From NCBI RefSeq assembly GCF_037975245.1, contig NC_092568.1, positions 28,859,501 through 28,923,500 on the forward strand: a stretch of DNA of 64,000 bases. The letters are read 5' to 3'. The notes beneath the pieces were generated by a model. That model searched no databases. It was given only the letters and a program-made list of their open reading frames with translations, and was not told where the DNA came from. The position numbers and the translations under genes were made by a program. Positions 35,580-48,400 of this stretch are shown here, piece after piece; the stretch's first letter is position 1, and every line of letters begins with the position of its first letter. The stretch comes from Apostichopus japonicus (Eukaryota > Echinodermata > Holothuroidea > Aspidochirotida > Stichopodidae).

Positions 35580-35947
35580 CGTGCCGCCCTCTGAAAAAAA
35601 TTAACTTTCCGTTGCTTGCAAGTGAAGTTTTCTTCTTGTCGCTACAAAATGCAGACAGTAATGAAACGTGATACCTTGTTATCTTTTATCTGGACCTGAG
35701 ATCAGGGTTTTCCATAACATCTCCCTGCTGAGATGTCCATCGCTGCTATGTACACTGTGCTGTGGGTATTGACCGTAGCTGCATGTTTTGACTGTACACT
35801 AGTGTCTAATTACCGACGGTAGCAAGCTGTGAGTGTATTTTCTGGGATCAATGGTGGTGTCTAACACTTCTGTTACACCTCATTCGAAACTAGGTCAGAT
35901 TACCGGCATCAGACGTTTCTTTTGGCGCGAGTCTTCACTCCCTTTAA
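35580..35947. repeat. Second copy of the 27360-27725 element, left-truncated
   Basis: Aligns with 27395-27725 over nearly its whole length (e.g. TGCAGACAGTAATGAAACGT, ACCGACGGTAGCAAGCTGTG) and ends CCCTTTAA. It carries about 30 extra bases after GGACCTGAG. Confidence 0.85.
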
Positions 35948-37854
35948 CACCCGTCCGAGATGTAATTCATTTCAACTATTTGTCCAAAAAATTCTAATAT
36001 GGTGCATCAAGTCTTTCTTTATGTGAAAATGAAAGTTATTTTGTCGATAGGATCAGGATTTCGTCGAAACCTTGTTACCATAAAGTAGGCACCCTTTGCG
36101 CGAGTCAATGTTTTGGGTGTGTAAAGATGGCGCACGTGACCTTTCAAATCGCTGCAAAGTGTAATGTAGTCAGCGGGTGCGATATGACTTCCATGTGTAA
36201 ACTTCTGTGGTTCACTCTAGTCTAGCATGCAAATATATGCGCATGAAACGGCAACACCGCACTGAAACGTCTACTCCCTATTTACTTCATCTTCTGTTTT
36301 CCAGCTGGATACTTGTCTCCATATGATTGGTTTGTGATATTTGGTAATAACTTATTCGTTTTACATGGCAATTATGTAATAGCTAAACCCAGTGGACCCT
36401 TCCGCCTTAATTATACATGAAACCCACGAACCTAGGCTTTGCAGAATTTATCATTGAGGACATTCTGTGAGTCCCTAATGCACGAAACACGCATTAACAC
36501 TAGTGCTGGTATTAGTTTTCAGCACAAACTCACCACTAACGTTAGCTGATGGCCCGGTGTGTTTGGTTGAGATAACAACATGTGTTGTTTGAAGAAAACA
36601 CAGTGTTTAATAGCAGATGTCTAAAATAGGTTGATATTTGCAGCTCTTGTGGCGAAATTCTCTATTGTACTAGTGCCAAGTGGCTATTCACTTGGCAGTT
36701 GGATGAGTAACAATATATTGAACTTAGTTTAACACTAAGGTTCCATTATTTTGTCCAAAAAACCCAGAGACCTGGTGTTGCAACCCCCCTCCCCCATTCC
36801 ATTTTGACATGAAGGGTTTTAAACCAAAAGTAAATGTTTAAAGGGAGGGTGGTCATTTTGAGAGCCTCTGGGTGATTTGCTGGTTCTATGTTTCAAGACT
36901 GGACAACCTCAACCTCAAAACAGTTTTTGGGACAAGATAAAACATCTATTGCCAAAATGCTTGGAAGTTAACTGGGAGTCTCCTTATTTATTACAAGGTT
37001 CAAAAATTTGTTTTCCATGTGAAATACAGCCAATGAAATTACTCATTGATCTCATGTATGAATTAATCTGTGAGTCATGAATGTGATCGTAAAGCCATCA
37101 TAAACTCAGGGGACATTTCAGGGGACACCTTTTAATCTGAAGGTCTCCGTTGCCTAAAATCCAGGGACTGTTCCTGGAAGATGGGAAACGCCTGGTCGCC
37201 TTATATTACACCAGTCTTCATATGGCAGTTTATTAACCAATCAGTGTTCAGAGTACAAACTTTCCACCCTTTGTGATAAAATCCCAACCCAAGAGTGTTC
37301 AATGCAAATTGGCATTACATGATTTGAAAGATTAGGGCAGAAGGTCAAAACCTGCAGCCATGTGTATAATTTATAACATGTTGAAATGTTACTATCGAGT
37401 TACATGTCACACATTGCATTTGGATATTTTGATATAAAAAATATGCTAAAAATGTTAAAATTCCTTAAAATATATTACAATAACAGGCACTACCAGTTGA
37501 ATATATAAGTTAAGATATTTTATTACTTTTTGTGAGAAGTCCATTTGTGTAAGTACTTGCATGGCTTATTTAGTTAGAGTTTAACACAAAGTCACAACCA
37601 GTGCGACATGCAGCCTTAAAAGGTAATCAGTATTGATCCCAAATATGTTAGAAAAGTCATTAAATGGTCATTTACACTCTGTTATCAACAATCACACTCA
37701 AAGTATTTGCCTCTTGAGATATTCAACTAGTAATTTCTGTTATGCATAAATTAGCAATACTGAAGACCTTTACCTTTTAGAACATGAAAATCAGCTTGTA
37801 CAGTAACTAGCAATACCTGATTGAAATTTCTCTGTTCCTTTTTGTTTAAATCAG

Positions 37855-38377
37855 GACCAGCAAAATGGACATCAGTAAATGGTGGTGTCATTCCACCATC
37901 AAACTTCTGTTACTCATCAACTTGGCCTTTGCACAGACCCGTATCTTGCTCCAGACTCTGAAGGGTGAAGTCGGCGCAGGAAATTTCACATATTTTAAGC
38001 TAACAAAGGAAGGTCCTATCCAACTGGTCGTTAAAACTCTGGAAGGCGACGCAGATATCTACGTTTCAGATTCAACTTCCAAGCCTACGTTTAAGAACTA
38101 TGACATTCAATCCACTACCTACGGAGATGAGGTCATCGATATTCCAAGTTCTTCCAAAAGACCAGTCGCTGTAGGGATTTATGGTCACCCATTCTCAGAT
38201 TTAACTCTTTTTCAAATGGATATCTATTGGCTGTTTACAGAGGACAGTGACAAGGAGATGTACTCACATTACTCAGGACTTCCAAGCTTCAGTGAAGAAC
38301 ATAGTGAAGATGAGGAATCTTTGCTTTGGACAATCATAATTAATTTCTTAAAAATTCTCTTGGAAGTTCTCTTTTAG
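37855..38377 (+). CDS. C6orf120: C6orf120 homologue (UPF0669), secreted
   Basis: A 170-residue protein from ATG 37865 to TAG 38375-38377 in a single coding exon; a TTTAAATCAG acceptor at 37845-37854 implies a noncoding upstream exon. Residues 1-23 are a signal peptide with a likely AFA-Q cleavage. The body contains the family's beta-rich segment with GDADIYVSD near residues 63-71 and one N-glycosylation sequon (NFT, residue 40). A conserved-looking acidic stretch and hydrophobic C-terminus (FLKILLEVLF) follow. In mammals C6orf120 is a secreted N-glycoprotein reported to affect T-cell apoptosis; its molecular role is unknown and cannot be inferred here. Length is close to the vertebrate protein. 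It is an ordinary conserved single-copy-type gene, convergent with the EGF/TB gene. Confidence 0.87.
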
Positions 38378-41300
38378 ATGTAATATGATACTGTTTTCTT
38401 GCAATATTTCTATTTTTCCATTTACAGTAGGTAAAGGGTATATATCATGTTTTTGTTTTTGTTTTGTTTTTGTAATGGAAAACTGTTGAATTGAAATGAA
38501 TAAGAACTTCATTCTTTTGATGGAATTAAGTACTTTGTTATTAGCCAGGTTTTGATCAGTACTGCTAAGAGGGGAAAAAAGAGGTATTTTTGAATCACTT
38601 TGTAATTAATTTAAGGGACTTGAGTCTGTTTGCATACATGTGTATCCATATGATTATTATATTAAGGATGTTAAAGGATGACTTGAAGCAGAATTTTAAT
38701 CTTGATCTGTTTTAGTCCAAGAATGAGAGGAGTGCCGATCGAGGTTTTCAAGAAACTCACCTTGAAATTCAACAAAATTTGAAAACTCTTGAATGCTCCT
38801 CTAACTCTTCAGCCTTTGAAGTACTAGTTTATTTCAGCAGAAAAGTGGTTTTTCTTGGACTCAATTTACATCAATTCATCTGGAGGAATATTTTGTACAA
38901 GAACCTTATTATCAATGGCAAGGATAACAATCGTTGATTTCATATCTGATAAGTTTCACTAATTTTTGGTTAATTATTTATGCACATATATGCAGATTAG
39001 GTCCCTATATAGCTTATTTTGGAATACTTACTACCGATAGTAATCAACTTTTTGGTTTTTGGTGAAGTTTAAGTTAAAGTAGTATTATCTAAAATATTTC
39101 CTATCATTTGAGACTAAAGTTGTGGGAATTGGTTGAAAAATTGACCGAGATATAAGCCTTGAGAGATGATGTCTTCGGCTCCCAAGTGCAGCCCTTAATG
39201 TTAAAACATTGTTTTATATATGCTAAAGACTCAACCCAAACAATGTTCCTTTCACTTCAGATAAACAACGGAACAACCTTGGTTGCATTCAGCACCACTT
39301 GTCTTCGACAAATTTGTTATGTCTTTGTAAACATGTCATTTTTAGGCCATAACAGTCATGTTTTCTCATTGTGTTTTGTGTTGCATCCAAGGAACTGACC
39401 TTAAGAGTCTGTGTGTTAGACTAAATAGTCCAGCCACTTTAATAGATGAACCTCACCTGTTTAAAGGAACATTTCTCAAAAACTTAATACAGTATCATAG
39501 AAATACAACCTGGACTGATAGCAGTGTGTTTCTTTATGGTCAGCTCAGGCACGTAGCCAGGGGGGAGGGGGGGACAACCGCCCCCCCCCCCTTGAGCATA
39601 TTTTGTTTGTATGTTTTTATGATATCGCTAGTAATTTCATTTGCTTAGATGCAACTTTCAAGGCCTGGGAAGTACCATTTCCAGCAAACTAGGAGGCATT
39701 TTTGGCCAAAATTTACTTGTGCGCTTTGCGCCAACTCATGGTGGCGCTACGCTTAGATAGTTTGCCAAGCCATTTATACGGCTCTGATAGTTTGCCCACA
39801 GTTTGCTCCTCCCTTGGCAAATTCCTGGCTACGTGCCTAGGTCAGCTACAACATATCAACATTAATTATTGTGCCTTTATGCATACTTTTACCTACGAGG
39901 TAGTCATCAGATGTACTTGCATGTTGTATCTCCTGTAGAATGGTATAGCATTCTACGATTGGATTCTATACTTCCACATCAGCTTAATATTAAATAAGAC
40001 AAACTTCAATAATCCTTAATAACAATAAATAACCCTTAATTGACTCTTTTTTGAAGGATTCGAATATGGCAAATATTTAAATGGAAGATAAAAGATGAGA
40101 TAATAAGAGCTAATAAAAAGAAAGACTCACTGATCTTAAGTACCAAATAATGTTGTATTTTCAATCACTAAATATTTTCAAATACTAAATGGAATCATTT
40201 GCTGACTTTTTTTCTTAGCAGTTTTGATGTCTGAAATTTTGGTTTAGTATATAAAGTAATCAACATACACCAAGGTTGTGGGTACAACAATAAAAAAAAA
40301 AAAAACTGTTATAAATAAGCCCCAACACATTTGACTTGTGCAGCAAATATCCATTTTGTGTACAGCAGTTTGTTACCAATAACACATAAATTATTCCGGG
40401 CTCAAGACTGTTAAACTAACACTGTGAGAGAGATCCCGTTGTTAAGGATGAGCCTAGCCAGTTTGTGTGCTATGTAGTTTGTCACTTCGATTGTTAAAAG
40501 GAAAGAATGACTAATACAAGTACAATGAAAAATCTTTTGCCAACATCAGTAATTTGGATGATTTTGTGTATCCTGTGCATATTCTTTTGCTTTAAAATGA
40601 ACTGTTTTGTATTGATTTTGTTAAAGTTTGGGTGCTAGTTTTGATATCCAAATTCAATAACACCTCAGAATTCAGACTTTTTTTACTGGCTGAATGTCAG
40701 TATAGTTTACTGCTTGCCACTACCCCAAAACCAAAAAAAAAAAAAAAAACACAAATTCTGCCAGTATAGACACTTGTTCCTTTGGTACTAATTCAAAGCT
40801 GCACGAATTTGATTTTAGGAAGATTTTTTGATATATTAGTGGCCAAATCTGATGAATTCTACTCCTGTAACAAAACACCAACTAGTAAATTCTCAATTCA
40901 AAATGCAAAGAAAACAAAAATCATGGGTTGATTAATATTTCATATAAATATGAAAACTTGAAAATATTAAGAGTATATGGAGACATGAGTTACCTTTTTG
41001 AATCTTTGGCAAGTCAAAAATTCATGAAGAGCATCCAAATTTCGATCAGTTGTAATTTTTTTGGGAGTAAAATGCTTATTATTTAGGTCACCGAAAAGAC
41101 AGTTTACTAAAACATGAATCAATGTGGTGAGCAGTTTCTGTCAAAACTCATCTATGGAGTCATCTTCAATATATATGATTGCAATTGTTTTAACCAACAA
41201 TCCACCTGGGTTTTTTTTCACACAATACCATTCAGTTCTATGTTGCCCACTTTAAATTTGTACTAATAACATGCATATTTTTCAATTGAAAGTTTGTTTT

Positions 41301-44300
41301 TTCATTTATGAAATGAAAGCTTGCTAATACTGCATTGGGGTAACATATTGTGAGGAAAGGAGAACAGTCTTGTGGAGGGATCCAAGTTGAGGGTACCCCC
41401 TCCCTCCACCCTTACTTTAATATTTTTGATTGGAAGGGTATCTATATGAAAGTGGTACATGATTTGAAGCTGAAAGCTCAACCACAATGTTAGTTACAAT
41501 TTGAATTTCTGTGCTCAAAGAATGTAGCTAGATGTGCAAACCTACAGTAAACTAAAAAAAAAATTCATAACAAATTTATCAGACCTAGTAGTCTGGACAT
41601 TCAAACTTTCTTTTTAAGTTTTAAAATCCATCTGTATGTTCACACGTAAGATGGAATAAACAGTAATTTCCCTGAGAAATCTGGAGGTCTGACAACCCTC
41701 CTTGCAAGTCCACAAAGAACTTATAGTAGTCAGTCAAGGTATATCATCTACCTGTTATGCAATCTCAACAACAGAAAGAAACCAAAGAAGAAAGAAAGTC
41801 GTGCAAGCTCAATGAATAATTAAATGCTCATTTATTTTACTGCCAAATGTGTTCCAGTCTTGTTCTATGTTTGAATTTGAAGAAACAAAAGACATTCAAA
41901 TTTAATTTCTTTAATTTTATGATTTGTATTAATGCATCCATTAACAGATATTGAACGAAAAACGTATCAAAGATGGACTAATCTTTGTTCAAAGTAACTT
42001 TACAAATGGAAATAAGAAAAAAATCCAAAAACAGCAAGCTTCAACGGAAAGATATTACAGACAAGTGTGTTCATTGATTTATACAAACGACTGCCAAATA
42101 TTTGTTCAGGTTATTTAATGAGAAGTCTGAAGCATCTTGCCTGACTGATATGCAAATTCAGCAAAGCCTGCCTTGAATAACACATGATTCACTCAGTGGA
42201 TATAAGAACGTAATATGATCGAGCAAGATGAAAAATCAAAGAGATTGTAGAGATGTAAAATCAAAGAGATATTTGTAGAAATATCTGAATTCAAGATCCT
42301 GTTGTGTCACCTTTAAGTTTGTAGATGTATGGCAGCCTAATTATTCATAATGTCATGATTAAAATGAATTTTCAAACAAGTTTTGGTTAAAGAAATTTAA
42401 CAAGCTATGTCACAGGTATCTCTGCTGTAAACAGGATGGCAAAAGACAGATTTGACCTATTTGTAAATAATCACTCATTTTAACATAAATGAAATGGATA
42501 ATATACTTGAAATAGTTGATGACATGCAAATTTATAACCTCAATTTTACAGATGTCAGGTCCAACATTATAGTGCAAATTGTTACAGCTAAAAACGATAA
42601 GGCACTCAGATTTACAAAGTAATTTGAAGCAACATATAAACCTAAGTAGTGCAACCATGAATATTGTGCAAAGCAGCTCGTTACATTTCATGACCACAAG
42701 AAATATGAAAACGGAAAACTTGACTAATACACATGCATTTTCCCCTTCCTACCAGATATACTAAAGTACAACAACATTCCGTGCGAAATTCCCCAAAAAT
42801 GTCTCTTCGTTCTGAAGAGCGACCATAAACTGAAGTCTTGTTCTATTGGTCCCGATTGATAGCCTTACAATGGAAAACAAGTACTTTCCTGTTTTTGGAT
42901 ATGCAGCAATTATGGTAATGGTTAATAAACAACTGCACAATTTCTAAACATGTAATCCTCCTTAATTAATGATTGAAATAACAACACCATGCAGAACAAG
43001 CTGGTACAACTGAAAGTCTGGGGCAAGTAGCCGTTATGAATGGCATTGTACTTGTGTAGTAACCAAGCCTGGGTCTCTTATGTTGAACATGTCTTTACTT
43101 ATGATCTGGCTTTAACATCACTGAGTACAGACATCCAGTCGTGAGATTACAGGTGGAGGAAGAGAGTGGTCCAAGTCAAACATTTTGCATCCCTGTTTAA
43201 TAGTGCATGTCACATATTTCTGCCTTCTCATTTGCATATATGTAAAGTAAGCCATCTGTTTCATGAGCATCTTTTTGACGGATACCAACGAATTACAAAT
43301 GTTCATTACTTTATTATTATTACCTTAGGCCTCTGCAAGTCAGAAAGGTTTCTAGGCCTGTTGCTACAACCTTGATGTACTGTATACTTAAAAAATAACC
43401 AAATTTCTTGTGCCCCCATAGAGCAAGACGTCAATAATGTACCTTGGGTCGCAGATATGATGTGCGACAGATTGTGCAAATACTACAACCAGCTGCTTTG
43501 AAGGAAGATTTTACACCAAAAATATCAAAATGAAGGTAAAATATACAACCGCCTATTTCCTAATAGGCAGCATAGTGAGTCTGCTGTGGTGTGTACAATT
43601 GATACCTTTAATTTCTGTAGATCAACAGAAATTGACTGGATGATTACACACAAACATTTTCGAGAGAGGAAATCAATATTAATTAGAGAAGGGGGTGGTT
43701 GGGATGAGGGGTGAGGTTAAAAGCAATGAACAAGATGATTACACGTATTGCATTCCAAGAACTAAGCTATCCAACCCTTGATACTAGCAGCGATTCCTGT
43801 ATGACCATTTCTTTAAGAGAGGAGAGGGAGAGGAAGGGGGGGGGGATGGGGCAACACCCAACTTTAAACACACTCGAGATCTCCTGGAATACTACTTTTG
43901 CATTTTAATTTACCTTCATAGCAGGTAGTATTAAAAGAATAAACAGTGGTCTTTAACTAATTGGTGTTCGCAGGTTAGCTACATTCACCCGCAGCCGAGT
44001 CAATTTTTAGAGGTAAAGTCAATTTTGAGGTAAGTTGAATGTCTTTTTATAATTTTATAACAAGTTTCAAGGCAAGTCAATCTTTCTTTCAGAGATCTTC
44101 AAAGATTTCTTCTAAAATATTAGAACAACAACTGCCACTACAAACTCTACAAAATGTGACAATTTTTTGTGGTCAAATACTTCAAAAATTGAAGCCTTAG
44201 TCATTGCTGCAAGTTGTGTACAATCAGCTATCATTAGATTCAAACATTTTTGACAACAGCCAGTGCAAAACAATAAATGTTGTAAAAATTTAAACTTTGA

Positions 44301-45406
44301 AGCAACAAAAAATATTGCTTTACCACACCAAAAAGGTTACCATATATTAAGTTGAAATGACTTAAATTTGTAATCGACATTGATGTAGAGAATATGTTAC
44401 AATTGCTGGCCATTTCCGAATTTAAAAAAAAAAAAAAAAATCAGGTTTTATAGAATGTTATCTGTAGCACCAAATTTAAAAATTTCTGTTACCAAGCAAC
44501 AAAACACAGACTAGAACAAAAAGAAAACATTAGGAAACAATTTTACAATTTACCTAACTCTTCAAAAAGAACAAAAAAGAGTAACTTTGGAAATTCTTGA
44601 AATATTATGTACATAAAGCTATTTTGCAGTTTAAACATGTACTTCACACCTTTAAGTACAGCCTTAGTTGGTGTGAGAGCTTCAAATGTTTTTACGTTAT
44701 ATTTTTTTAACTCAGAAGAAACATTTCACAGTATATCACAATTGGTTTCAATCATTCTTTTTACAATAACATCATGTGAGTCTCGACACAAATGGCAAAC
44801 AGGCTACAACTTGGTTTTCTGACAATTTGAAGCTTCCGGTCAAGGCATTGTTAAAAGCATTTAATTCATGTACAAACAATATTACCAAATTTCCCAACCA
44901 CGACAAGTAATATTTTCGTTTATGACAGTGAAAGCGTGTTCTTACCGAGGGTACTGTTATTTTTTGAAATTGTATATTTACATGACTGACATTATTCTAC
45001 AACTGACTGCTTACATGTTTGAACAAGTGTATTATCATAGTACAGCCTACTTGCTCCACTTATACGGGACTGACAATGTCCAAGCTAATTTGGAGTATAA
45101 GTTCACCTGTTTGGCGCCCATATATGAGGTTGCGAACTTTACTAAAATGCGTGCAAAAATACCTTCCTAAAAGCTTCTGCTTCCTCGACTTTGTCAATAG
45201 TATTGTATAGCATTCGCAAGAGCCACGTCAGCTAATGGTTTGTGTTAATGACACGCAGATGTCTGAGGACGAGAACAAGGGAAGGGAAGAGGGAGGAGGG
45301 TGTAGCGAAAGCAGTATACGTGGTTGACAATCAGTCAAGATTTTGTTGTCATTCTCGATAATTTGGCGTCTCAGGTGGCATAACTGCGTTGGATGGTCAA
45401 CAATCT
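38378..45406. other. Intergenic region and 3' UTRs of convergent genes
   Basis: AT-rich, without a supported exon. Holds a hAT-like MITE (39546-39839), A-runs (40292-40304, 40732-40749, 44424-44440) and possible poly(A) signals: AATAAA at 40024-40029 for the plus strand, and TTTATT at 43310 and 41831 for the minus strand. Confidence 0.5.
39546..39839. mobile_element. 294-bp hAT-like MITE with 8-bp TSD
   Basis: Starts CAGGCACGTAGCCAGG and ends CCTGGCTACGTGCCTA, inverted repeats matching at 15 of 16 bases, flanked by the perfect 8-bp TSD GGTCAGCT (39538-39545 and 39840-39847). Interior shared with 33741-34445. Confidence 0.87.
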
Positions 45407-45444
45407 TCACCTCTGCGTTGGACTGACCTGTGGTGAACGAGGAC
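45407..45444 (-). CDS. EGF/TB gene: putative last exon
   Basis: A C-rich acceptor (CCCCCCAG) is followed by 12 codons encoding PRSPQVSPTQR and TGA. A GTCAGT inside it could instead be a donor to an unseen exon, so this terminus is tentative. Confidence 0.5.
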
Positions 45445-48400
45445 CTGGGGGGGCAAAAAGTAAAAACGTGTCAGCTTGATACCATCTGCTAGCAAGAGGA
45501 ATTCACTCTTACAAGTGACCACCTTTCATGAAAGATTACTTTAATAGAGAAGCTAATGATCAGCAGCTCATTTGACTATGTTAGCTGAGAGTTAATAGAA
45601 TACAATTTAAGTTTCTTTGAAGTTTCTGATTAATACAGTTTTAGTTAACTTTGATTCCATACACTTCTTGAATATAGGACTATATAGTTTGAATTTTGTA
45701 GTATACTCTTTGTAATTATGAGGTCAGTATATAAGGTGCTTTTGCACTAGATCCGGATCAGATCTCGACGTCAGGATCTGATCCTAAAGAGCTGGGGAAA
45801 TACTTTATGTTTTGTATTGGTTGGTTTCTTGTTTATGATAGCAATCAAACTAGAGAAATTGTAAGAATCTTTGTTAAACTCACCTTGTTGTTGTTGGCCA
45901 GGGAGTGAACTTGTGGAACCAAGAGGACAGAGTATTGTATATCCCACTGAGAAGAAATAAAATGAATGAAAAATATTTAAATTAAAACTTTCATACAGAG
46001 AGAGAGTGCCACGGAGGGGGGAGGGGCAGGGAGAATGTGGTTATAAAGATAAACTGCTTCTTTACTACAAGAAAGCATCTGTATTAAGTAAAAAGCAGAA
46101 AGGTTTGAGGGTCCAATGTTTTAATCTTAGCTAGTTAGGCTCTGAAGACAGCTTTATTTTAGAGCAACAATAGATCCTCAAACTGTGTTTTGGACAAATT
46201 TAAAGTTTTTAATTTGAATAGATTGGTGATGTAGGAATAAATGGACATCTCTTTATACCCATCATTGATCACTGCAAATGTAAGATATACTCAGTCCAAC
46301 TTCACTTTTAATGACTGTTATATATGTAGCACAACCAAGGGCTTTTACTAGAAGAAACATCCTAATGCATCAAACCTGTCAAAAGAGGTACACATTCGGT
46401 CATTAGCTACCATTTACGTACAATATTTGGCAACATTCACGTACCTTTAAGAACAGACACACCTTCTTCCTTTCTGAACAAACCACACAAACAAGGTGAC
46501 ATCCATGTAATGAGCAAGTATATAAAGCAAGAAAACAATTGCAAACAATGACAAGCTTTGACTTACTAGTATCTCTGGGGGGACAAGAATCACAATCAGT
46601 ACCCCAGCCTACACCCCCACCACAACAACACTGTCTGTAGGAGACCCTCTCAGCGATGGGATTGGTGCAAACGTTAGTAGAGGGCGACGCTCTGCCCCAA
46701 CAAGTGTCTATCAGCATGTCAACTAGACTCAGGTCACCGCCGCCTTCTCTATCATCTTCACTACTTATTATCTCTGGTGAAGGAAGGAAGAAAAAACACA
46801 ACGATATCAACTATTAAGTGAAGGTTGAAGCTAGCTGGCAATGACGACGATGTCGAATCTTAAAACAAAATGTTCTGCTAAAGAGGTGGAATTTTTCACT
46901 GTACCTCTCTGGTCTTCAGAGATCTCTGCATGGTTCTCACATCATTCATGTGAGATAATTTACATGTTAACCTGAACCCTGGGTCTGAACAGACAAGAGT
47001 TACTCTGAAAGTAGATTTATCAGGTATTGCAGGTTATATGTAATGATATACCACCATCTTTCACTGTCTGCATTAGGGCGCCAAGCCCTTGCAACAGGTC
47101 AGTTCATTGTTACTGCTATCATGATTCTCCATCTCTTAGGTAGAGGTATAATGACAACACTCTCTGCAGGCAAAATAAAAAGCCTTTACAACCACAAAGC
47201 AAACACACACACGAATTGAAAAATGACACACCTGAAATGAAGACCTCTTGAGTAACTGACTAACACATCTTAAGGACACACAAATGTGTGTTTCACATAA
47301 TACACCTAGTGATACTTGCCTCCTCTGTTTAGTTTCATTGTAAAATATTGAGATATCTCCCCCCCCCCCGGAAACCAAACAAATTCTTGTGCTGGGCATA
47401 AAGGATGCTCTTAATCCTCCGGATCCTAATATGGTGTCAGTGTTATGAGTAGACTTAACCTGTCACCTATGGGTCAGAAGTTGACCAGTGACTGCCATTT
47501 TGAACAGAGCATTGTGGTCAAATGGCATTTAAAGCAATGGACAATAGATCAAAGGATTGTAGGTTTGAGTTCTGGCCAGATCACCACCTTGTGTCCTTGG
47601 GCAAAGGTGTTTCATATACATCACCCTCTCTTCACCCAAGTGCATAAATGTAACATAACTTGTAAATACATTTGTGGGGAGCCAGTTTATTGCTGTAACA
47701 TGTGTGAAGTGCCCCATGGGACAGGTAGATGGGGCGCACTGTGCAAACTTTAGTGTGTGGATGTGACAAGTTACCAATGACCAATGGTTAATATCTGTGG
47801 TCATGTGAAAAGGTCTTGATCCAAGACTGTAATCCTTCAATTTTAACCGCTTTAATTTTGACAATTAGGGCTTGAAAGTCAACAACCAAACTTCCAAGTG
47901 AGAGATTATTAACCACAAGTATTTCCATAGTCCCTTTAAATGTGGACTGAGATAGATTGTCATACATCCAGCCATATCATACAAGCAGCCATGACATGCT
48001 AACCATCAACATGTTACCTTTATCAGAGGAAGGCCCAAGGCTGTCTTTTAATCATTTATCTTTCAGAAATTAACAGATCTTCAATACCTCAGCTAAATTC
48101 TACCCAAACCACAATCAAGACCTACTTATACAATAAGAATGCACCAATTTAGTTGGCAGGGGTTAGCATTATTCTCACCGATACACCGTCTTCCCGAGGA
48201 GTCTAGAACCAACGGTTCCTGACATTGGCATAAGAATGACCCTTTCTGGTTGATGCAAGTACCCATCTCGCAGACTTCTCCCATTCCGTGACACTCGTCG
48301 ATATCTGTGGAATAAAGTATTAGAGAAATATAAATGCAGTCAGGGAGAGATTGACACCATGAGTTTAACTCAACGCTTGTCAAAGTCTATGAATAATCCA

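Larger units (their letters stand above)
32723..37854. other. Region between divergent LU and C6orf120 genes
   Basis: Contains a nested hAT-like insertion (33345-34498), a reverse-oriented fragment of the same family (34731-34900) and a copy of the TTAA element (35580-35947). About 36040-36250 is relatively CpG-rich and holds GATGGCGCACGTGAC, a plausible but unproven promoter area for C6orf120. ORFs here look random. Confidence 0.5.

Noticed and set aside
43415-43501. Possible terminal exon (EQDVNNVPWVADMMCDRLCK...) behind a CCCCCATAG acceptor, plus strand
   Set aside because: The codons look protein-like, but no partner exon, domain or upstream gene needing a 3' exon was found; 29 codons may occur by chance.
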